Source: Endomychus coccineus (taxonomy: Eukaryota > Arthropoda > Insecta > Coleoptera > Endomychidae). From it: a stretch of 64,000 nt of DNA. The notes under the pieces were generated by a model that saw only the letters and a list, made by a program, of their open reading frames with translations, searched no databases and had not been told where the DNA came from. Numbering within the stretch: the stretch's first letter is position 1; every line of letters begins with the position of its first letter. Made by a program: the position numbers and the translations under genes. This document shows positions 54,770 through 64,000 of this stretch, one piece after another. The stretch covers positions 104,700,010 through 104,764,009 of the forward strand of contig OY294067.1 in the NCBI GenBank assembly GCA_958510875.1, written 5' to 3'.

Positions 54770-57365
54770 TCTTTCCTTGGTGATAAACAAATGTATTGTA
54801 ATTTGATTCTCGTTTTATGTGAGCATTAGGCAAAAATTCATTTTCACCACAGGTTTTAATCCACTTCATGATATCATCACTTTTGCCTTTTTGGTGCGCA
54901 TCTGTAGCGTGAACATAAGTTTCAATCATGGAGATTATAGGTCGACACTTTCTTCAACAGCTCCGCATTTTTTTAAAGAATTCTATTTTAATAGAATTTC
55001 CGGTTCTTAAATACTCCTTGACATACTCCTGTCAATATCATGAACAATTTTCTATGAATTTACTCCGAATGCATACCAATTAATTATTATAGGTAACAGA
55101 ATAACTCAAAATAATCAAATGGTGTATGCTAGCGACTTGGAATAAAGTAAGCAGGGGTCAAATTCAAAGTCAATTAAGGATTTTGTTAAATTGTAGTAAA
55201 ATTTTGACTTTGAAATTAGATTAATCTTCAAATAGTTCAGTAGTAGAATGACAAAATTTTTATATTTGAATTTAACAGATTCAACTTACACCTAGGAGAC
55301 CCCAATCTTTAGTTAACGTACGTACATTTACCAATGAAACACGCAGTAAAACGTTCAAATCCTAAATCTCTAGTCTAGATCGATCAGTTATATTACAAAC
55401 TAGTGGTTCTAGACAGCTGTTTCGGTCTTCTCATAGAGCTCATCAGTAGAACCATAAAGTTTGTGAACGATTTTCTATTGGAGGTATCTACTGAAGGCTT
55501 AATACATGATTAGCTCTATAAGAAACAAATGTCTAGAACAACTAGCTTGTAATGTTATTGATCGATCTAAACTAGAGAGACCTTTTCATTGTTATCTGGC
55601 CAAAGTCAAAAAGGAATAAACGAATTCTTGAATTCTGAACAAATAACAAAGATTTTGATGAAGCACATGAATTAGCAAAGTTCACAATACAAAGCAAATT
55701 ATATTTTCTGTACCTATTGTACTCACACGAAGTTCACTGTCAGTCCAGGCGTCCGAGATTTAGAAGTAGCCAAAATTCCAAATGAGCTGTTTTTTTCTTA
55801 TTGTTTGTTAGGAGCCAAATAATAAGTTTTCAGAAAATAAATCATCAACTCTGACCGGAACAATTAAACTGTGCAGTTTCCAGTGCATTTACAATAAATC
55901 AATTTTAGTAGAGCCTCAGGTACTGGTGATTGCGTTAAAGCGACAGGGAGTAAACCATCCCTGGATTTTTCCAGCTCCCACTCAGTTGGTAATTGATTCC
56001 CAACCAACTCTGGATTTGGTGAATATAGTTTAAATGAGTGCAGTTTCTCGTGTTAGAGGTAACGAAGCTTTCAATGTCATTTTATGTGTAGTTTTTTCAA
56101 AACACTGAAACCTGAAGTCGTCCAAGTATAAATATTTTTTTATGCCTCCATGCAATAGGACAATGCATTTTAGTGTGACCGAATCTGAATGATCTATCTG
56201 TATTGACTTCTAGTTGCAGGATTGGTGCACGAAAAAGTTTCTAGCCATGATTTTTCTAGATTTTAACAAATTTTCTAGGTTACATTCGAGGTCGGTGAAT
56301 TAGTTTTTTAAATTCATATTGTCCTCATTCAGTAAATAGAACGAAAAAATCCACAGAATATTCAATATCTTAATTTAGGTGAATTGTATTATTTACCTGA
56401 TTAGTGCTTTTTCAATTTCTGAAACTTTACACACACAATGTGTGTGTGTTAATTTATCAAGTAATATGATGAACATATATTTATTTGTAATCTGGAAAAA
56501 TTTAATAATTTGCGTATTATTTGCCTTTGCTTGAAATTTTTTTATTAGATTTGTATTTGTTATTAACAGCCTGTGGAAAAACGTGCTTCTACAAGATAGC
56601 GTAAAAAGAATGAAAATGACATTCAATCTGGTTCTTCAGTGGAAGGGTAAAATGTTCATATATATGAGTATTTATTTACTTACATATGGTGAAATAATCA
56701 TCAATAGTGAATGTTACCAATATTAATTGAAATTCCATTTCAGGGAGATGAATTATTCAATAATTAATTTGCAACCCCAAAATTACAGATAAAATGCAAA
56801 TATTAATATATTTATTCAATTTAATTAATAACGTTTTTCATTGATTCAAACTGAACAGTCCAAAATATGAAATCACAATTGGTAGTTTCTCATCTTTAAA
56901 CTTGAAACATCTTGAAAGTTTCTTAATACGAACTGATAAATCATTTCAAAAATTGTCCAAGTACACTTTAAGAACGTAAATTTTTGAAGCAATCTCTCAA
57001 AGAAATGGTAGAAATGGTTCTTACTATATTTCGTTTATTAAATGTCTTCATTTCTTTTTTACGAATGTCGGTGATGCCTCGCCCCCACAATATACAATTA
57101 TTTTTTAAATCAAAATGATTGTGTTGATCTTGAATTATGCTAGGAGTTTCAAGGGAGTTTTGTGTATCTCCTGATACATATACATTCCTCGACATAAATC
57201 ATGTACCTACTACTATCGATGAAGTATTCTCTAGCAGTTTATGTTAATCATCTTTGAATAGTGGATACATCATAGGTGTCAATCCCCTTGTCAACAGTTA
57301 TTGTTAATCTCGCATATAATAACTGAAACTCGCCTAATTAATCAAAACCTTTTGAATTTTTGATT
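54770..57365. other. no recognisable gene
   Basis: AT-rich, stops in all frames. A CA/TG run lies at 56429-56451. Nothing else supported. Confidence 0.35.
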
Positions 57366-57369
57366 TTTA

Positions 57370-57662
57370 CGTAACTCACTATACGTAGTATATATTGAAG
57401 GAATGTAATCGGGCTGAAAAATTCCCCCAGATTTTCGCGGATATATCCGTTGTGATCAATTCTGAATCGATCTAGGCTAATTCTGACATGATTTCTGTGT
57501 GTTTGCGTGCGTATCTGTGTGCGTAACCCACTGTGGAGGCGATTGCGCTGTTCCTTTTGGTCGTATGGATTTGAAAAAAGGAACTACATTGTTTTTGGGT
57601 GCGGTAGCCCACTTTCGAGTGGTATTTCTGACATCCATCTTCGGTTTTTCAAAAGAAATTGT
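57370..57662 (-). repeat. dispersed repeat, copy 4 (inverted)
   Basis: On the minus strand it has the family blocks AAAAACCGAAGATGGATGTC, AAAGGAACAGCGCAATCGCC, CCACAGTGGGTTACGCACAC, TAGCCTAGATCGATTCAGAA and AGTTACGTAAAAA, in the same order as at 10150 and 31660. Confidence 0.7.
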
Positions 57663-57829
57663 GGTATTTTATTGAACCATAATGACAACAGTGTTTTTCT
57701 GGCTACAAATATATCACACTCATTGACCTGCAGAAATGTTCAAAATTCTCATTTTAAGATTCAATTACGTCATTGATGAGATGGTACAGTTTATTACATA
57801 CACTTCAAACTTGAAGGAGTGGGGTCTGT

Positions 57830-57905
57830 TGTAGCGCAGAAGGTACAACCCTGGCTTTATGTCGGACAGGTACCGGGATCGGTGCGTCGTACTTAGGAAG
57901 CTTGT
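57830..57905 (+). repeat. tRNA-like sequence (possible SINE head)
   Basis: TAGCGCAGAAGGTACAACCC resembles an A-box D-arm and ACCGGGATCGGTGCG a decayed T-arm; the stems are imperfect. Weak call. Confidence 0.3.
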
Positions 57906-58329
57906 TTTGTCATTTCCTCGTTAACTATCTAATTTTGAGATTGTTAACAATTTGTTCTTAGTTATCTCTTATTAGAAAATTAATTGTTCATCCCATGATA
58001 TTAATTCAAGAATATACAAAAATGCCCATTAACCATGTATCATATACCCAAAATGCATAATTTTTAACACCAAGCCCCTTTCCCACCTTATGAAACAGAC
58101 AATTTTTCGATGTACTATCTACTGCTGAAGTTTGGCAGATTACAACTGGGACACCCCCGTATGAATTTTTTCCCGTTGTTTGATCAAAATTGGTCAATAT
58201 CTCGAAAAGTATTCATTTTCAAGAAGAATGCTTGTGATATAAGTTGTTCATAAGCATACAAAAGTATTGTCAGAAAAGTCACAATGTCAGAAAATAATAT
58301 GTTTTGAGGTTGAATTAAATAGACAAGAG

Positions 58330-58680
58330 GGAGTGATAATTCAAAATATCTGAATTTGGTTATGTTTGAAAGATTGGAATCAATTTTATCATTAACACAA
58401 TTCATTTTCTTAATTTGGATACTTTCTAATTTCAAACATTTATCATTTGTCTTGTATATATTAAAATTTTTTGTATTATGGTCAAATGAAAGGTTTATAT
58501 GTTTATTGAGTGTAGTGGATAGATTCCTTGTATATTTATGTTCATTCAATCTTTTATCGATGTATTGGGAAGATTGGCAGTTGTATACTTTCTCGCAATC
58601 CTTACAAGATATAGAATATATAGAATGGATTATTTTTTTTGAAAAGGGAAAGGTATGCTACTTTTCAATTTTGTAAAAAG
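58330..58680 (-). pseudogene. Penelope-like GIY-YIG endonuclease fragment
   Basis: Minus-strand reading gives SIYSISCKDCEKVYNCQSSQ, YIDKRLNEHKYTRN, LNKHINLSF. This follows the pattern GIY-x-I-x-C-x-x-C-x-x-x-Y-x-x-Q-x-x-x...R-x-x-EH of the PLE nuclease, with the first glycine lost. It is clearly a different, older copy than the ones at 17839 and 38572. Confidence 0.6.
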
Positions 58681-58689
58681 ACTCTCTAG

Positions 58690-60100
58690 GTTCAGAAAAC
58701 TCATGGCATATATTCGCATTATAAGATTTCACTATGCTACTCAATTTTTCCGAAAGACTCAATGGAAGAGACAGAGACAGATACGGTCAGAACATTACAT
58801 TTAAAGCCAGAAACAAACAGATATTCGTTAAAGTTCCCAAAAAAAACTTTTTTCAAAATTTTTGTACAATTATCCAAAGATTTAAGAAATCATGGTGGAA
58901 AAAAATTTCTTTAGAAAAGAAAATTGAACTGCGGTTAATTGATTTAAACCACCTTATTTTCGTACCAGGAAGATTTCTGAAGTATTGATCATCCATTAGT
59001 GCTGAATAATTAAACATCGTTTCGGATATATTTGATAATATTTTGATAATCATCTTATGGCTTTTGCCATTTTACATATTATGGTTTGTATTCTAAATTT
59101 TCGGGATTATCTACGTGTAAATTCCTTTAATCTGAATAATAAAATATGAATTTACGTCCTATTTTTTACATTTTACAATTTACAATTCATATTAGCTTCA
59201 AGGGATCGATTATTTGTTACATTTTGGCAACTTCAAGCTGAGGAAACTTGGCGATCCAAAAGAAACATCCCTCATTTTTGTATTCAGTTATGTAAAATTA
59301 ATTTATAAATCCACGTCATTCAGGAAAGAAGAATACAGATTTTTCTCATTGACTTTAATTACATTTTCGATGTTTAAACTTGCCGAAATGAAGCAACGAA
59401 CATTGAACACTTGTTCATCAACCGTAGACGTCCAACATATTTATTCCTATAATCTCCGGATTCATATCCGGAAAACATTGATGTATCCTGTGTACTATGC
59501 AGAAATTGCTACTTGTCAATAGTTACTTGGGAGGATTCAAGACGCAAATCGCATAAGAAATAATCCAATAATGTATTGACTTACAACAAAATCTTTTATT
59601 CGAATTTTCATGTCACGTAAAGGTTTTGCAAACTCAACCATTTTGATATTTCAAAGATATAACTTCTTCTTAGATTAGCATCAGCTATCATTTGTAAAAA
59701 TTTGTCATAAATAATAAATCACCCTGTATATATTTTCAATGTATTGAAAAATAGCGCTATGGAATAAAAACCGCCACAGCACTGGAAAATAGAATTTCAT
59801 TCACTCAGAATAAATTGAATTGTCCAATATTTACTTGGCTATTCGAACGTAGTTCACCTGAGAAAATAAACTCATAATTTTGCTTGAACTGTCCACAAAA
59901 TAACCAACTCCCATTGATATAGGTAAAATAAGAATTGAACGGTTTATTCATCATGGTCGAATAGAACTATAGTTATTGATGATATTGAATTGTGTTGCGA
60001 TGTATAGTTGTTTGTTATCATAAGAAAGTATAAACTATAAACAAAATAAAAATATGGATATCAACGTACAGAAATATTCTCAACAGTATCATCCTAAGTG
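58690..60100. other. no recognisable gene
   Basis: Short open frames (58734-58988 +, 59214-59522 +) match nothing I know. CACCCTGTATATA at 59722 recalls a CAGGGTG foldback end, but no partner end is visible. Confidence 0.3.
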
Positions 60101-60105
60101 TCATC

Positions 60106-60184
60106 ATGGGATGCAGTGATAATCAGAGAAAATCTATTAACGTTTGTGAATCTGTGGAAATTGATGAAGCACTAAATTTGACAG
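60106..60184 (+). CDS. candidate first coding exon of a host gene
   Basis: ATG at 60106 in a favourable context (CATCATGGG) opens 26 codons, MGCSDNQRKSINVCESVEID and EALNLT, ending at a good donor (ACAG|GTAAGA at 60185). A TATA-like TATAAACTATAAAC lies at 60029-60042. A short acidic ID-EAL helix near an exon end recalls the start of SLC22-type organic cation transporters, but this is a guess from one short motif. No matching downstream exon was found up to 64000, so the next exon would lie beyond a first intron of at least 3.8 kb. Confidence 0.3.
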
Positions 60185-60189
60185 GTAAG

Positions 60190-61245
60190 AACTTTTCATT
60201 ACCTTTCTACTACTGTTCCATATTTGTGTGTTTCTGTCTTTATTAGATTTATTCAAATCGATGTTTCATTTTATTGAAATATGAATGCAATCGTTTTTTT
60301 TTCTAAGCTTAGAGATCCTAATTTTTCGTGTATTTTGAGAATGTGAGTTTCGAGGAAATTATTTAGAATAAAATCTCCAACGAGTTAATATTAGAGATTA
60401 AAAACGTGTTTCTTTCAATATGTCCTTAAATGTAGATGTCCGCGACATTCATTAAGAATAATAAAAATAAGGTTCACGCTTTTGAGTTCCTATATTTCCA
60501 TCGTACAACAAGGATTGCTCGAGATTTAGTGAATGCTCTTGCTCATATTTATTATTTCTTCGATTTAAACAATATGATTCAGTGAAGTTATATTATCCAA
60601 ACAATATTGAGAGAATGTAGTATTGAACATATACCTAAGCTCTATAGTTCTAGAAAAAGAGTTGGCCAGATAAACGGCCAAAGTTGAATTTATTGTAACA
60701 TTTTCATTAATTTATCTATTTTCATGAACTCTATTACAAATGATGAATAATGCTTGAAAGCCTTCAACTTTCTGAACAACGTTAATTGGTTGGTCCCAAT
60801 GTATATTTTTTTTATTTTATTTTATGCCACCAATAGTGCTAGAAATGTGTACTATTGTGCCTTTTTTTTTTCAAATGTGCTCAATTGCAAAGTAATTTAA
60901 AACGTAAACAAATACGGGAGCCAATTTGATGTCCAGCGCCCAGTATATTTTGGATGTTTTATATTTTCTTTGATTCTTTTAATTGGGCTGCACATGTGTT
61001 TTCTTGTTCTCTTTTAAGTGCCAAAATATACCCAAACATAAGTTATAACTTTGATTGTCAATTAAAATTTTACCTTTGAAAATCAATAAACATCAGGGAA
61101 CAAGACATTAAAGATGAAATATTTCGTTTAAAAGATATGTATATTTAACCTGAATATTCAAGATGAACTAGCCCATTGGATGCTAATGAAGGTATAGAAA
61201 TTTATATTTGGTACTATTCTATTTAAAATCCAAATATAATTACCC
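60190..61245. other. no recognisable feature
   Basis: AT-rich; would be intron if the preceding exon is real. Confidence 0.3.
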
Positions 61246-61257
61246 AAATACTTTTAT

Positions 61258-61858
61258 TATATGAAAGAATAACTACTTTGTTTTTATACTACTTTTATTA
61301 ATAATAACGTGAAAACGTAACTATAGTTTCAACACCGAAGTGCCATTATCAAACAATTAGAAAATTATGAAGAAATCAATGAAACAGTTCAAGTATAAAT
61401 AGAGTAGAGTAAAGTAGGGTTGAGATTAAGGGGCAATGGAAATTCCAAAAGCAGGTAGATCCTAGGAATGTACAGTATTACATAGTAAACATAGCAACAA
61501 TTTGTGAATTAGTGAGATTATAATTTAATATATAATATATAATATAATCTCACTAATTCACAAATTGTTGCTATGTTTACTATGTAATACTGTACTTTCC
61601 TAGGATCTACCTGCTTTTGGAATTTCCATTGACCCCTTAATCTCAACCCAACTTTACTCTACGCTATTTATACTTGAACTGTTTCAATGATTTCTTCATA
61701 ATTTTCTAATTGTTTGATAATGGCACTTCGGTGTTGAAACTATAGTTACGTTTTCACGTTATTATTAATAAAAGTGGTATAAAAACAAAGTAGTTATTCT
61801 TTCATATAATCAAAATGATAAATTACCATAAAGTAACGGCTTCCACCATCGATTTTTT
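61258..61858. mobile_element. Penelope-like pLTR palindrome with 12-bp target duplication
   Basis: 601 bp, almost a full palindrome centred near 61530 in an AATATATAATATATAATAT core. Flanked by exact AAATACTTTTAT on both sides (61246-61257 and 61859-61870). The right arm is longer by about 45 bp (CCATAAAGTAACGGCTTCCA). Each arm carries a hammerhead-like motif (61316-61354 and 61712-61750). The sequence is the outer part of the palindrome at 37937-39285; no endonuclease part is present. Confidence 0.88.
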
Positions 61859-61870
61859 AAATACTTTTAT

Positions 61871-63215
61871 GATTGCGATGTTCAACAATAAATTGTAAAA
61901 TCTATTTTCAACCTTATAAAAAGTATATTTTATTCAAGGATACCGGTCAAAAGAAGAAATTATGTATCAAACTTCATTTCGGCAACATTGGATATTAAAC
62001 AAATGCGATTACTCATTCTCCACCCGTTTAAATTGTATGAGAACTCTGGACAAGGTCCACGTGGTTCAGAGACCGCGAAACATTTATGACCTGCACCTTA
62101 AGACTCAAAATCATAATTGAATAAGTAACTGGCAATTATTGCCCATTAATTCCACTAAAAATATCAAATATCCAAAATGTTCAGAGGAGAGAATTTGGTC
62201 ACTAGATTTGTTTTATGTTTTACAATACTGTACTACTCTGAGCGCTGATCGTCAAGTTGGCCCCAGATTAGTTTTCAGTTTCAGAATACTTTACAGTTGA
62301 GCAAATTTTAAGTAAATGATACCACAATAAAACGCATCAAGTCGAGCACAATAATAACCAGAGGAAATATCAAATATCCAAAAATAATCGGAGGCTGACC
62401 TTCAACTTGACTCCCGGATTTGTTTTTCGTTTCAGTTAATAAGCAGTTTAGCGCCTTTGAGAAATATAGCAGCACAATAGAGTACATTTCTAGCACAATT
62501 GGTGCAATAAAAATATTGAAATAGGTAGTGAGAGGGGGCAACTTGACCGACCCAACGTTAAGTAATTGGTACGAAATATGGATATTTTTCGAGATAATGA
62601 GCTATATTCAATCACATATACAGGAAGTTCAGATTCCCCTGACTGATCAAAACATATGGCCAAAATGAGAGACTGCTGAAAATTTAGACAATAATTGACG
62701 AAATTTGAAAATAGAATATTCAATACATACAATTAAACATATACATATATCGATACCTCTCTTGCGTATGCATATGCATACATCATAACACTTATTTATT
62801 TGCAATTATGCAATTGTCAGTCGGACTGTTATCGTCATTTGAGTTCAAACTTGCCCAATTGAGAGTATTGTAGATTATTAATCAACAGTTAATGCTAAGA
62901 AATATTTCACCATGCTGTGACATTTATCACTTGGTTATAATAATGCCACAGTGTGATGAGACCTATGTTAACATTAATTATTGTTGAAATTAAATGTTAT
63001 AAGTTTTCGTGTAAATTTCAGTTGAGTTCCACCAACTTCAGAAAGTGCCAAATGATTTCAGGCCACGTTTACGCCGAAATAATTGATTGAATTCTATTAC
63101 TTATTGAATACTAACTGCAATTTTAGTATCGACACTAGCCTACCAATATCTGAGCAATCATCAAATAGCTTTTCTTGAGATTTGATCCATAAGTTTCAAC
63201 AATGAAATAAGGATT
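61871..63215. other. no recognisable gene
   Basis: AT-rich; short open frames only. Confidence 0.3.
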
Positions 63216-63219
63216 ATTC

Positions 63220-63890
63220 CAATGTTAAGCACCTGTGAAGTTAGCCCTACTATTTCAGTTCAAGAAAAAAATTGAAGTACTAAACATTTGTTCATTGCAC
63301 ATCTATCTTGCAGCGCGAAAATCAATACAGTACTTAATTTGATAAAATCAATCTTTTTCAATGGTAATGTTAACTTTACTGTAAACATGGCATTACCAGC
63401 CGGTTTTTTTTCCACAACTAAGTTATACCAAAAAAGAAATCATCAAAACAATGATTAATTTGCAAACTCAATTTTTTTATAATGGTAATGCTAAACATTC
63501 TTTCAATGCAAAACTAATTAAGTGATATAATGTTTTTTTGACAGAACTAATTTGTAACAAAAAAGCGACGACTTGAGCAATATTCAATTTGTAAGAATAA
63601 ATGTTTTTTCACTGGTAATGCTAAATTTACTGTGAACTTGGCATTATCAGCCATTTAAAAAAAGTTGAAATAATAGAAATATTTTCATTGCACAACTAAA
63701 TTGCAACAAAAAAACGACAATTATCACAATAATTAATTTGCAAAAATCAATTTGGTAATGCTAACTTCACTGTGAACTTGGCATTAACAGCCGTTTAAAA
63801 GAAAAAATGTAGTTACCATATTTTCTATGTCATAACTAATTTACAAGAAAAAGGCGATAATTAATACAATTGTTGAAATGTTGAAAATCG
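63220..63890 (+). repeat. degenerate minisatellite, about 4-5 units of 120-140 bp
   Basis: GGTAATG-TAA starts near 63363, 63484, 63615 and 63752, each followed by CTGTGAACTTGGCATTA-CAGCC, TTTTCATTGCACAACTAA, TTGCAACAAAAAA and AATTAATTTGCAAA. Each unit contains the inverted pair GGTAATGC / GCATTACC around a TTCACTGTGAA palindrome, so the unit can form a hairpin. The first unit (63220-63360) and the last are most diverged. Confidence 0.8.
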
Positions 63891-64000
63891 CAAATAGTAG
63901 TGCCCACTTCACAGAGGGCAATGTTATGTTACTGGACTGACAGTTCTCCTTGAAAGAGTTTCAACTATTTTTAGCAGTGTGTAATGTGTATGCTGCTGCA

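Noticed and set aside
59715..59740. CACCCTGTATATA as the end of another CAGGGTG foldback
   Set aside because: No matching inverted end or arm was found within several kilobases; a 7-bp match is not enough.
63015..63090. Second exon of the gene starting at 60106 (after GTGTAAATTTCAG)
   Set aside because: The acceptor looks reasonable, but the frame stops after 22 codons (VEFHQLQKVPNDFRPRLRRN) and resembles nothing, so I did not join it.

Overview
The window reads as AT-rich, transposon-dominated animal DNA, most likely from an insect and possibly a beetle. That placement is an inference from the repertoire: PIF/Harbinger with a MADF-BESS partner, pogo-PHD, CR1/Jockey-like and LOA/R1-like non-LTR elements, an RLE-type retrotransposon, Penelope-like elements and insect-style foldback elements. 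No intact host gene is visible. The only candidate host coding pieces are a short possible first exon (60106-60184, + strand) and a decayed cysteine-rich secreted-protein-like ORF (52850-53161).

Layout. 1-5.5 kb: a minus-strand non-LTR element (ORF1 zinc knuckles, start of its APE endonuclease) whose ORF1 is split by a PIF/Harbinger element (2539-5249) carrying a transposase and an antisense MADF-BESS gene with interleaved exons. 6.2-9.6 kb: a pogo/Tigger-type element (6836-9579) with a C-terminal PHD finger, inserted at TA into a decayed copy of a multi-copy gene. 11.9-15.4 kb: a decayed plus-strand non-LTR element split by a 923-bp foldback (13442-14364). 15.4-20.4 kb: Penelope-like (PLE) pieces, a minus-strand RT fragment and a small foldback. 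21.4-23.5 kb: the best preserved RT ORF of the window. 24-25.2 kb: decayed Ty3/gypsy pol. 26.2-31.6 kb: an LOA/R1-like RT-RNase H element split by a 3.07-kb foldback that carries 492-bp tandem units. 31.6-34.4 kb: a dispersed, partly tandem repeat. 34.66-37.47 kb: a foldback with two more foldbacks side by side inside it. 37.9-39.3 kb: a PLE palindrome. 40.7-43.3 kb: a foldback whose arms are minisatellite arrays. 44.5-48.2 kb: three more non-LTR pieces, one an RLE element between AT runs. 49-54.8 kb: decayed RNase H, RT and IS630/Tc1-like transposase, the last split by another foldback. 57-58.7 kb: dispersed repeat, tRNA-like and PLE pieces. 61.26-61.86 kb: a second PLE palindrome with an exact 12-bp target duplication. 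63.2-63.9 kb: a hairpin-bearing minisatellite.

The main theme is palindromic DNA. Two foldback families recur. One has CAGGGTG/CAGCGTG ends and TA target duplications, which can be proved by restoring reading frames of the host retroelements. The other has TAGTCCAGGC ends, 3-bp duplications (TTA, TAG, TTA) and a shared internal core motif around GTCGCTGATCACGATT. In several of them the two arms are matched to each other more closely than to other copies, and one arm is expanded in tandem. PLE pieces carry hammerhead-ribozyme-like motifs. All assignments were made by reading the sequence by eye; no database search was run.
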